A program made the position numbers and the translations under genes. The notes beneath the pieces are model-generated. The model was not told where the DNA came from. It did not search any database and worked only from the letters and a program-made list of their open reading frames with translations. From positions 2,790,001 through 2,854,000 of the forward strand of contig OZ246956.1 of assembly GCA_965232105.1 (NCBI GenBank): a DNA stretch of 64,000 nucleotides. The letters are read 5' to 3'. The DNA comes from Multivorans sp965232105 (lineage in GTDB: Bacteria; Acidobacteriota; Thermoanaerobaculia; Multivoradales; Multivoraceae). Below, piece by piece: positions 53,511 through 61,119 of this stretch. How positions within the stretch are numbered: position 1 is the stretch's first letter; every line of letters starts with the position of its first letter.

Positions 53511-54830
53511 ATGAACCGCTCGATCGCTGCACTTCTCGTTCTCGGAATGTTGGGCCTCGCTTCCGTGGCGGTCGCCGCCGACACGGCCGAGGAAGTCACC
53601 TTCCACGAGCACGTGCTGCCGATCTTCCAGCACAGCTGCCAGACCTGCCATCGACCGGGCGGCGACAACGTCGCGGGCATGGTGGCGCCGATGTCGCTGA
53701 TGACGTACGAGGAAGCGAGGCCCTGGGCGCGCTCGATCGCGCGCCTGGTGCAGAACCGCGAGATGCCGCCATGGGACGCGACCGACCATACGGCCGGGGT
53801 CTTCGTCAACGAGCGCACCCTGACCCAGGACGAGATCGACACGGTCGTGGCCTGGGTCGGACGTGGCGCGCCGAAGGGCGATCCGGCCAGGGGCCCGGCC
53901 CCGCGTGAGTGGGAGGACACGGGCGGCTTCCTGATCGGCAAACCGGACCTGATCGTCTACATGGAGGAGCCCTACTTCGTCGGTGACGACGTGGAGGACG
54001 AACAGCCCAACTTCTTCATCACGCTGACCGAGGAGATGCTCCCGGAACCGCGCTGGATTCAGGCGATCGAGTACCAGCCGGACGCCGAGTTCGTCCATCA
54101 CATCACCGGCCGCGCCCTGATCCCGAACGAGGACGGCGAGGTCGACGTGCTCAGCGAGAACACGTTCTCCCTGGGTTCGATCGCGGCGGGCGAGGATCCG
54201 ACGATCTACCCGCCGGGCTTCGGCAACCTCTTGCGCGCCGGCATGGTGGTCCGCATGAACGTCCACTACCACAAGGAACCCGGTCCGGGCACTGAGGGTT
54301 TCGACCGTTCGGCGGTCGCCTTCAGGTTCCATCCGGTCGGCACCGACGTGAAGCACAAGGTGACCTGGAACACGATCGGCGCCGGCGCCTTCGAGATTCC
54401 GCCCGGTCACGGGCGGTGGCGTGTCGGGTCGTCCAGGGTGTTCGAGAAGGACGCGGTGCTCCTGTCGCTCCATCCGCACATGCACTTCCGGGGCGAGAGC
54501 ATGAAGTACACGGCGCACTACCCGGACGGCGGCACCGAGGTGCTGCTCGACGTGCCGGAGTACGACTACAGTTGGCAGACGAACTACATCTACCGTGATC
54601 CCAAGGTGCTGCCGGCCGGCACCCGGGTCGAGATCGAAGCGGTCTACGACAACTCCGAGACGAAGCTCGACGAGTACCCGTTCCTCGACATCGGGCGCTC
54701 GGTGGACTGGGGCGCCCAGAGCACGGACGAGATGATGGCGCCCTTCCTGGCCTGGACCTACGTCGAGCCCGAAGAGGCGGCGGCGATCCGCGCGGCCGGC
54801 GGCGCCGGTTCGACCGGCGGCGGCGAGTAG
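53511..54830 (+). CDS. Exported monoheme/copper type II ascorbate-dependent monooxygenase-like protein
   Basis: A 439-residue exported protein. A cytochrome-c-like N-terminal part has one heme site CQTCH (His is axial) with the later MPPW as the Met ligand candidate. The second part is related to PHM/DBM copper monooxygenases, with FVHHITG, MNVHYHKEP and LHPHMHFRG as probable copper-binding histidines. Such fusion proteins are common in Acidobacteriota and Planctomycetota genomes, with unknown substrates. It probably belongs with the two VOC genes upstream; all three proteins are exported. Confidence 0.85.
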   Translation: MNRSIAALLVLGMLGLASVAVAADTAEEVTFHEHVLPIFQHSCQTCHRPGGDNVAGMVAPMSLMTYEEARPWARSIARLVQNREMPPWDATDHTAGVFVNERTLTQDEIDTVVAWVGRGAPKGDPARGPAPREWEDTGGFLIGKPDLIVYMEEPYFVGDDVEDEQPNFFITLTEEMLPEPRWIQAIEYQPDAEFVHHITGRALIPNEDGEVDVLSENTFSLGSIAAGEDPTIYPPGFGNLLRAGMVVRMNVHYHKEPGPGTEGFDRSAVAFRFHPVGTDVKHKVTWNTIGAGAFEIPPGHGRWRVGSSRVFEKDAVLLSLHPHMHFRGESMKYTAHYPDGGTEVLLDVPEYDYSWQTNYIYRDPKVLPAGTRVEIEAVYDNSETKLDEYPFLDIGRSVDWGAQSTDEMMAPFLAWTYVEPEEAAAIRAAGGAGSTGGGE

Positions 54831-54866
54831 AGCGGGCTGCACCCGCCGGACCCTCGGCAGGCTGGA

Positions 54867-54885
54867 CGTCGTGGGACCAACGACG
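54867..54885. terminator. Hairpin between convergent genes
   Basis: CGTCGT and ACGACG pair around a seven-base loop in the 85-base gap between the copper/heme enzyme gene and the NUDIX gene. CCCTCG (54850) and CGAGGG (54899) could form an outer stem. It could terminate transcription from both sides, although no T-tract is present. Confidence 0.35.
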
Positions 54886-54915
54886 ACGCTCGCTGGGTCG
54901 AGGGAGGGAAGTCGC

Positions 54916-55491
54916 CTACTCGGGCCGCTGTTCAGGACTGTAGACCTGGCCACCGACTTCGAGTTCCCAGTCCAGCATGCGGTCGCCGTCGAAGATGTAG
55001 CGGCCTTGGGGTGTCAGGCCGTCTAGGGCGTGGGGTAGCCAGAGCCGGTCGTCTTCCCACATCTCGTCGTAGGGGATCGCGTCGAGGTCGGTCCAGAGTG
55101 GCGTGGCTTCGTCGGTTTCGCGGACCTTGCCCCGGTAGCCCGAGGCGACGAAGGCGTAGACGTGGATGGAGTAGCCATCGACGAATTGGAACAGGTTCTC
55201 TCCCCGGTACTCGAGTCCCTGGGGGGTGATGCCGAGTTCCTCCTCGACTTCGCGGGTGGCGCAGTCGATGGGCTTCTCGCCGGGCTCGAGGCGGCCGCCG
55301 GGGCCGTTGACCTTGCCGGCGCCCAGACCGCGCTTCTTGCGGATCAGGAGTACCTGGCCGTCTTCGAGGACGAAGGTCAAAGTAGCTCGGTCGACGGCTC
55401 GCCACGTCGACCAGTCGATGTCGGCGACCCTGGTCTTGCCTGCAGCCTCGCGCACGGTTGCGATGGTATGTCGACGGGTAGACTGCGCCAC
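54916..55491 (-). CDS. NUDIX hydrolase, MutT/MTH1-like
   Basis: A 191-residue nucleotide pyrophosphatase. The NUDIX box is GGRLEPGEKPIDCATREVEEELG, split here as GGRLEPGEKP followed by REVEEELG, with all required Glu residues. RKKRGLGAGKVNGPGG preceding it is typical of the 8-oxo-dGTP/2-OH-ATP diphosphatase group. It would sanitise oxidised nucleotides. It is divergent from the luciferase-like gene, with only two bases between the two starts, so the promoters must overlap the coding ends. Confidence 0.88.
   Translation of the reverse strand: MAQSTRRHTIATVREAAGKTRVADIDWSTWRAVDRATLTFVLEDGQVLLIRKKRGLGAGKVNGPGGRLEPGEKPIDCATREVEEELGITPQGLEYRGENLFQFVDGYSIHVYAFVASGYRGKVRETDEATPLWTDLDAIPYDEMWEDDRLWLPHALDGLTPQGRYIFDGDRMLDWELEVGGQVYSPEQRPE
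55479..55484 (+). promoter_or_regulatory. -10-like hexamer inside the divergent NUDIX gene start
   Basis: TAGACT ends nine bases before the ATG of the luciferase-like gene at 55494. The gap between the two divergent genes is two bases, so any promoter for this gene must lie in NUDIX coding sequence, and its transcript would be leaderless or nearly so. Confidence 0.35.
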
Positions 55492-55493
55492 CT

Positions 55494-56360
55494 ATGAGAT
55501 TCGGACTTCGCTACTGCAACACGGGTCGCTACGTCGATCCGCGGCTGGCGGTCGAGCTGGCCCAGGCCGCCGACGAGGCTGGTTTCGAGTCGATCTGGAC
55601 CGTCGAGCACACGGTCGTTCCGGGTGGGTATGAGTCGGCCTATCCCTACTCGCCGGACGGCAAGATGGCCGGCGGCAGGGACGACTTCGATCTGCCCGAC
55701 CCGTTGATCTGGATGGCATTCGTCGCCTCGCAGACACAACGGATTCGCTTCGGGACCGGGATCCTCATCGTGCCCCAGCACAATCCGGTGGTCGCGGCCA
55801 AGCAGGTGGCGACCCTCGATCACCTGACCGGGGGCCGCCTCCTGCTGGGAATCGGCGTCGGCTGGCTGAAGGAGGAGTTCGACGCGATTGGCGCGCCCTT
55901 TGCCGATCGGGGGCGCCGGACCGACGAGTACATCGAGGCGATGCGCGAACTCTGGGGCGCCGAACGTCCGACCTACCACGGCGAGTTCGTCCATTTCGAG
56001 GCCGCCTACTGCCGGCCGCAGCCGGTCAGGGGCGGCGTTCCCATCATCGTCGGCGGCCACTCGAAGGCCGCCGCGCGGCGGGCCGGCAGGTTGGGAGACG
56101 GTTTCTTTCCCGCCCGTGGGGCTGCCGCCGAGCTGATCCAGTTGGCGCGCGACGTAGCCGCCGAACACGGCCGGGACCCGTACGCCCTCGAGATCACGAC
56201 GGGCATCGGCGAAGACCTGTCCAGTCTCCGCTCGCTCGCCGAACTCGGGGTTGCGCGCGTTCTCGTGCCGGTGGCGCCGATGCCGGGCATGGGGCTGCAC
56301 CTCGGCCGGCCTGAGAACGCGCAGGCGGTCATGGACCAGCTCCGCGAAGCTGGAGCGTAG
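55494..56360 (+). CDS. LLM class flavin-dependent oxidoreductase (probably F420-type)
   Basis: A 288-residue bacterial luciferase-like TIM barrel. The start MRFGLRYCNTGRYVDP, SIWTVEHTVVP and YPYSPDGKM are close to the F420-dependent Rv2161c-type subgroup. HNPVVAAKQVATLDHLTGGR and GVGWLKEEFDAIGAPFADRG are typical LLM segments. It would transfer hydride with reduced F420 or FMN. The next gene starts at its stop codon (one-base overlap), suggesting co-translation with a phosphoesterase. Confidence 0.88.
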   Translation: MRFGLRYCNTGRYVDPRLAVELAQAADEAGFESIWTVEHTVVPGGYESAYPYSPDGKMAGGRDDFDLPDPLIWMAFVASQTQRIRFGTGILIVPQHNPVVAAKQVATLDHLTGGRLLLGIGVGWLKEEFDAIGAPFADRGRRTDEYIEAMRELWGAERPTYHGEFVHFEAAYCRPQPVRGGVPIIVGGHSKAAARRAGRLGDGFFPARGAAAELIQLARDVAAEHGRDPYALEITTGIGEDLSSLRSLAELGVARVLVPVAPMPGMGLHLGRPENAQAVMDQLREAGA

Positions 56361-57769
56361 TGGTGGAACGGCGTCGCCGTACACTCGGTGTGCCGGCGCC
56401 AAACGCCGGCGTTCGGTCACTGCTCCGCGCTAGTGTTCGTCCGTTGCGGCTCCTTAGACCATTGCCCGTCGTTCTCGCGGCGTTCTTCGTTGCGGGATGT
56501 TCCGGTCCGGCGACCGAGCCGCCGTGGCACTCCGTCCACCTGACGTGGCAGGGCGACACGTCGACGACGATGACGGTCAATCTGGTCGTCGAGGCGGATG
56601 GAATGGGCGAGCGGCTTCCACGATCGGCAAGCGTCGAGTGGTGGTTGTCCGGGTCGGAAGGGGAGCCGCTGGCGATTCCGGGCGAAGCGATGGAGATCGG
56701 CGGGGTTCCGGACGTGCGCGTGTATCGGTTCCCGTTTCACGGCCTGGAGCCGGGCGCCGGCTACGACTTCGAGGTCCTGTTCGACGGACGTTCCGCGGGA
56801 CCGGTCCGCAGCTTCCGCACCGTCCCGCTCCAGGGCCCGGTCCGGATTGCGGCCGGCGGGGACGTAGGCGCCGAGCCCCTCTCTCTCGCCCTGTTGACTG
56901 AGGCCGCACGGCAGTCGCCCCACCTGCTGGCCATTGGGGGCGATCTCGCCTACGCCAACGGACTCGTCTCCAGGTGGCCGCGCTGGCGAACGTGGCTCGA
57001 GTACGTCACCGAGGCCCTGGTCACGCCAGAAGGCCACACGGTGCCAATGGTCCTGTCGATCGGGAACCACGAGGTGAACGTCGGCCGTGAAGGCGGCGTG
57101 CCGGCGTCCTCGCCGCCCGAGCAGAAAGCGCCCTTCTACTTCGCGCTGTTTGGCCAGAACCAGGAGGGCGGGCGCTCTCCGGAGGACGGCGGAGCAACGT
57201 ACTTCCGTCGCGGCCTCGGATCAGTAGGCGCTCTGTATGTGCTGGACAGTGGCCATCTCGTGTCCCACGAGGCCCAGGCGTCGTGGCTGGCGGAGCGGAT
57301 GGCGGCCGACGCGCACCTGCCGAACCGGCTCGCCGTGTACCACGTGCCGCTCTATCCGGCGCACCGGTCGTACGAGGGCTCCGCCGAGGGCCGGGAGGCC
57401 TGGGAAGAGGTCTTCGTCCACGGCGGGATGACGGTGGCGTTCGAGAATCACGACCACGTGTTCAAGCGCAGCCATCCAATCCGGCTCGGCGAAGTCGTTG
57501 GCGAGGGCGAAGGGGTGCTCTACCTCGGCGACGGGTGCATGGGGCAGGACGCCCGTACCGTCGATCCTGAAGAGCGCTGGTACATCGAGCGCTCGGCGAG
57601 CGAGCCGCATTTCTGGATGGCCGAGCTGTCCGACGAGGGAGCGGTCTTCCGCGCCTTCGACGAGGAGGGTCAACTGCTCGATTCGGTGGCGACGGGAGAG
57701 GCTGAGTTGCCACCGGAGGCACGAACCGCCCTGCCGGAACTCGACCGGATCGTCGAAATGCCCGACTGA
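56360..57769 (+). CDS. Purple acid phosphatase-like metallophosphoesterase, predicted lipoprotein
   Basis: A 469-residue protein. An N-terminal signal region with the lipobox VAGC points to membrane anchoring. A fibronectin-like domain (about 55-150, WHSVHLTWQGDTSTTMTVNL, HGLEPGAGYDFEVLFDG) precedes the dimetal phosphoesterase (GGDVGAEPL, GGDLAYANG, GNHEVNVG, then AFENHDHVFKRSHP). This order is that of purple acid phosphatases. It is started by GTG overlapping the previous stop. The function is presumably phosphate ester or nucleotide cleavage at the cell surface. Confidence 0.85.
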   Translation: MVERRRRTLGVPAPNAGVRSLLRASVRPLRLLRPLPVVLAAFFVAGCSGPATEPPWHSVHLTWQGDTSTTMTVNLVVEADGMGERLPRSASVEWWLSGSEGEPLAIPGEAMEIGGVPDVRVYRFPFHGLEPGAGYDFEVLFDGRSAGPVRSFRTVPLQGPVRIAAGGDVGAEPLSLALLTEAARQSPHLLAIGGDLAYANGLVSRWPRWRTWLEYVTEALVTPEGHTVPMVLSIGNHEVNVGREGGVPASSPPEQKAPFYFALFGQNQEGGRSPEDGGATYFRRGLGSVGALYVLDSGHLVSHEAQASWLAERMAADAHLPNRLAVYHVPLYPAHRSYEGSAEGREAWEEVFVHGGMTVAFENHDHVFKRSHPIRLGEVVGEGEGVLYLGDGCMGQDARTVDPEERWYIERSASEPHFWMAELSDEGAVFRAFDEEGQLLDSVATGEAELPPEARTALPELDRIVEMPD

Positions 57770-57828
57770 GCGGTCGAGGTCGAGCCCCGTGTTCGCACCG
57801 TGGTGACCGGAGCCACCGGTGTGCCGGC

Positions 57829-57858
57829 TTGACTCTTCTTTGTCATGTGGTCTATGTT
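57829..57858 (+). promoter_or_regulatory. Promoter of the Phd/PIN toxin-antitoxin operon
   Basis: TTGACT (57829-57834) and TATGTT (57853-57858) are separated by 18 bases. Transcription from here would start near 57865, just before the ribosome site AGGGGAGGGG (57871-57880) and the GTG at 57887. Confidence 0.5.
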
Positions 57859-57864
57859 GGACCA
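57848..57864. promoter_or_regulatory. Inverted repeat over the -10 element, candidate autoregulatory operator
   Basis: TGGTC and GACCA flank a seven-base centre that contains the -10 hexamer TATGTT. Phd/YefM-type antitoxins normally bind such palindromes to repress their own operon. Confidence 0.45.
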
Positions 57865-57886
57865 TGTTGAAGGGGAGGGGAGTGCT

Positions 57887-58174
57887 GTGACCGTTGAGCA
57901 GACCGATTCGCAACGAGCCTGGACAGTAGCCGAGGCGAAGGCGCGGTTGTCGGAGATTCTGCGGCTCGCCGAAGAAGAGGGACCACAGCAGATCGGCAAG
58001 CGCAACACGTTCGTCGTGGTGTCGAAGGGGGAGTGGGACCGGCGATCGAAGCCGCGGAAGCCGCTGGGGCAGTGGTTGGTTGAGAACATGCCTCGCGTTG
58101 GCGAGCTGGAGCTACCCGACAGGAAGAACGAACCGGAGCGAGAGATCCCGTTCCAGACCGACGAGTGGGATTAG
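57887..58174 (+). CDS. Antitoxin, Phd/YefM-like
   Basis: A 95-residue protein. RAWTVAEAKARLSEILRLAEEEGPQQI followed by RNTFVVVSKGEWDR is the DNA-binding Phd/YefM fold; the acidic C-terminus (ELPDRKNEPEREIPFQTDEWD) is the part that would bind the toxin. I prefer the GTG at 57887 over an ATG at 57845 because of the strong AGGGGAGGGG ribosome site seven bases upstream and the promoter found just before it. The toxin gene starts three bases after its stop. Confidence 0.85.
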   Translation: MTVEQTDSQRAWTVAEAKARLSEILRLAEEEGPQQIGKRNTFVVVSKGEWDRRSKPRKPLGQWLVENMPRVGELELPDRKNEPEREIPFQTDEWD

Positions 58175-58177
58175 GGG

Positions 58178-58597
58178 TTGCGGGGATTCCTGCTCGACAC
58201 GAATGTCGTGTCGGAACTGGCAAAGCGCGCGCCCGATCCCCAGGTCGTGGCGTTTCTGAGTTCCAGGGATGACCTCTGGCTCTCGACGGTGGTCACCTAC
58301 GAACTCGAGTTCGGATTGCGGCTGTTGCCGGTGGGGCGCCGCCGGCGCCAACTGGAAGATGCGCTGACCGCGATCGTGACGGATCATCAGCACCGGCTCC
58401 TTCCTGTCGGCCGGCGGGAAGCTCGGCAGGGGGCGAGGCTTCGAGCTCAAGCCCGGCTTGCAGGACGGATCGTGAGCGTGGCCGATTCACTGATCGCGGG
58501 AACGGCGGCCGCCCACGATCTCGCCATCGCGACAAGGAACGTGTCCGACTTCGAGGGTCTTGGCGTCGACGTCGTCAGTCCGTGGACGGTGTTGTGA
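58178..58597 (+). CDS. PIN-domain toxin (VapC/FitB-like)
   Basis: A 139-residue PIN ribonuclease. MRGFLLDTNVVSELAKR with Asp7, STVVTYELEFGLR with Glu42, and VADSLIAGTAAAHDLAIATRNVSDF with the later acidic residues form the metal site. The NVSDF end is characteristic of FitB-type toxins, which are paired with Phd-like antitoxins. The start codon is TTG, three bases after the antitoxin stop. The last 23 bases overlap the end of the convergent S9 peptidase gene. Confidence 0.88.
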   Translation: MRGFLLDTNVVSELAKRAPDPQVVAFLSSRDDLWLSTVVTYELEFGLRLLPVGRRRRQLEDALTAIVTDHQHRLLPVGRREARQGARLRAQARLAGRIVSVADSLIAGTAAAHDLAIATRNVSDFEGLGVDVVSPWTVL

Positions 58598-61037
58598 CAG
58601 CGGTGCGGTTCGCCTTCCGCCCCTCGCCCAGGTAGCGATCGCACCAGTTCAGCATCTCGGCCACCACGTGGAGCACGGACTCCCGCGCCGCGTAGCCGTG
58701 GGACTCGTGAGGCATGGTGACGTAGCGCACCGTGGCGCCGTGACCCTTGAGGGCCTGGTAGAAGCGCTCCGACTGCATGGGGAAGGTGCCGGAGTTGTTG
58801 TCGATCTCGCCGTGGGTGAGCAGGATCGGCTCGTTCACCTTCTCGGCGTGGAAGAAGGGGGACATCTCGGCGTAGATGTGCTGGGCTTCCCAGAAGGTAC
58901 GGCGTTCGTTCTGGAAGCCGAAGGGGGTCAGCGAGCGGTTGTAGGCGCCGCTGCGGGCGATTCCGGCGGCGAAGAGGTCGGAGTGGGCGAGCAGGTTGGC
59001 GGTCATGAAGGCGCCGTAGCTGTGCCCGCCAATGGCGATCCGGCTGCGGTCGGCGACGCCGAGTTCGACGACCTTGTCGATCGCCGCCGCGGCACTTGAG
59101 ACGAGCTGCTCGACGTAGGTGTCGTTCGCCGTTTCGCCCTCGCCGACGATCGGCATCGTGGGGCCGTCCAGGATCGCGTAGCCCTGGGTCAACAGCAGCA
59201 TGTGGGAGGCGCCGCGCAGGGTGGTGAAACGGTGTGGGGAACCGCTGACCTGGCTTGCCGCGTCGACGTTCGTGAATTCGCGCGGGTACGCCCAGAGCAG
59301 CATCGGCGGACGGTCGCCCTCCCTGTAGCCGGGCGGCAGGTAGAGCGTCGCCGACAGGCCGACGCCGTCTTCCCGTTCGTAGGTCAGTAGCCGCTTCTCG
59401 ACCTGGCGGAGAATCGGCGCCGGGTCGCTGAAGTCGGTCAGGGCGCGCTGGCCGCCTGTCGAGAGGTTGGTGACGAAGTAGTTCGGCGGCTCGGCGGCGC
59501 TCTCGCGGCGAGTCAGGAGTGAATCGCCGTTGGCCGAGAGGACGGCAACCGCCGTTTCGTATGTCCCGGGTTCACTGCGGAACAGGCGCTTTGTGGCCAG
59601 GGTCCGGAGGTTCAGCCGGTCGATGAAGGGCAGGTCGCCTTCCGGTGACGCTCCTCGGCCTACGAGGTAGATGCTGTCGCCGTCCTGCAGGACGACCGAT
59701 CCGGCGGTGCCGCCGCCAGGTCGCCGCGAGGGGAAGCCCGGGTCGCCGTAGCGGTCTTCGGCGCTGCGGTCGAACAGCGTCCTCGGCTCGTCGCCGCCAA
59801 CGTCCAGCAGCGACGTCCGGGTCCAGCGGGTCTCGCGGTCGAACTCGTTGACGAGGGCCGTACCGTCGGATGTCCAGGCGACGCCGGCGAACCGGTACTC
59901 CGTCCGGGTCAGCTCTTGCGGCTCGCCGTCGAACGGCGCATCGAGCGCGAACACATGGTCGCGGTGCGGTACCTCGGCCTTCGGGTCGCCGCCGTCCTGC
60001 GCCTCGCTCCAGACGAGCGTGGACGGTGCCGTGGGATTCCAGCGGTGGCCACGCGGTCCGACGGGAACGCCGCCGATCGGCACGGCGTCGGCCAGCGGCA
60101 GGGTCGCCACGGTCGCGACCTTGCCGCCGTCACGGGTCCACACCTCGACCGACCGCGGGAAGCGGCTCGCCGGGTGCAGCCAGGAGAAGGGACGCTCGAG
60201 CCGTTCCACGAGCATGTGCCGGCTGTCCGGAGCGCCGGAGACGCGCATGAACAGCCCGGGTTCGGCGGTCGGCGTCCTCGCTCCGGTGGCCAGGTCGACG
60301 GTCTCGATCCGGCTCGTGAAGTGGTACTCGAAGAGCGCCTCGTCGTAGGGGTTGGAGAGCAGATCCTGGTAGGTACGCACGGGCGACAGGCGTCCGTCGT
60401 GCTCCTGGACGTTCGGTCCGCTCGGCTGCCGTGGCGGCGATGGCGGTGCGCCCTGGGCGGGTACGCGGAAGCGGCAGAGCACGCCGCTCGAATCGAACAG
60501 CCATTCGCACGGATTGCCCCAGGTCGCGTTGAGCGAAGCCGACGTCAGCGCTCTGGGTTTGCCGCTCGCGACGTCGGCGACCCAGAGTTCGATGCCCGTG
60601 TCGCGGAGGACGGCATAGGAGAGGTGGGATCCGTCGGGCGCGAACTGCGGCCAGCCGATGGTCGTGCCGTGGGGCGCCTCGATCAGCAGGCCCTCGTCGG
60701 ACGAGGCGCCGCCGACGATCCGGCGAATCGTCAGCGCGGAGGTCTCAGGCGCCCGCCAGGGCCCGCTGTTGCGCGGGTCGATCCGGTAGCCCGCGAGCCG
60801 TTCCAGCGGCCGCGCCTGCCAGGAGATCGGCGGCATGCTCCGTCGCTCCATCAGCACGACGACGTCCCGGTTCGGGCTCACGAGCACTCCTGGAGTCGGC
60901 GGCGCGTCGAGGATGTCGACGATCTCCGGTGGCGGGTTGAGGTAGCCGCTCTCGGTCGATGCGCTTGATTGGGCTGCGACCGATCCGGCGACGGCGAGAG
61001 CACCGATCAGAACGGCGAGGCTGGCGGTGGACTTCAT
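58575..61037 (-). CDS. S9 family serine peptidase (prolyl oligopeptidase/glutamyl endopeptidase-like), exported
   Basis: An 820-residue protein with a signal peptide (VLIGALAVAGSVAAQ), an N-terminal propeller region (about 40-560) and a C-terminal alpha/beta hydrolase. The nucleophile is Ser673 in IGGHSYGAFM, the acid is in LLTHGEIDNNSG, and the base is His in MPHESHGY. GGHSYGAFMTANLLAHSDLF resembles glutamyl-type endopeptidases of S9D more than classical DPP4. It is probably a periplasmic or secreted peptide scavenger. The hsdM gene begins 82 bases away on the opposite strand. Confidence 0.92.
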   Translation of the reverse strand: MKSTASLAVLIGALAVAGSVAAQSSASTESGYLNPPPEIVDILDAPPTPGVLVSPNRDVVVLMERRSMPPISWQARPLERLAGYRIDPRNSGPWRAPETSALTIRRIVGGASSDEGLLIEAPHGTTIGWPQFAPDGSHLSYAVLRDTGIELWVADVASGKPRALTSASLNATWGNPCEWLFDSSGVLCRFRVPAQGAPPSPPRQPSGPNVQEHDGRLSPVRTYQDLLSNPYDEALFEYHFTSRIETVDLATGARTPTAEPGLFMRVSGAPDSRHMLVERLERPFSWLHPASRFPRSVEVWTRDGGKVATVATLPLADAVPIGGVPVGPRGHRWNPTAPSTLVWSEAQDGGDPKAEVPHRDHVFALDAPFDGEPQELTRTEYRFAGVAWTSDGTALVNEFDRETRWTRTSLLDVGGDEPRTLFDRSAEDRYGDPGFPSRRPGGGTAGSVVLQDGDSIYLVGRGASPEGDLPFIDRLNLRTLATKRLFRSEPGTYETAVAVLSANGDSLLTRRESAAEPPNYFVTNLSTGGQRALTDFSDPAPILRQVEKRLLTYEREDGVGLSATLYLPPGYREGDRPPMLLWAYPREFTNVDAASQVSGSPHRFTTLRGASHMLLLTQGYAILDGPTMPIVGEGETANDTYVEQLVSSAAAAIDKVVELGVADRSRIAIGGHSYGAFMTANLLAHSDLFAAGIARSGAYNRSLTPFGFQNERRTFWEAQHIYAEMSPFFHAEKVNEPILLTHGEIDNNSGTFPMQSERFYQALKGHGATVRYVTMPHESHGYAARESVLHVVAEMLNWCDRYLGEGRKANRTAVTTPSTD

Positions 61038-61119
61038 TGGGCGTTCCTCCGGTAGGGTCCGCTGGACGATACCTGTCCGGCGTGACGATTTGGTCTTGGG
61101 AGGGACTCGGAGAGAACAG

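Noticed and set aside
52305..54953. An 882-codon minus-strand frame
   Set aside because: Antisense to the VOC and copper/heme genes; no recognisable domain.
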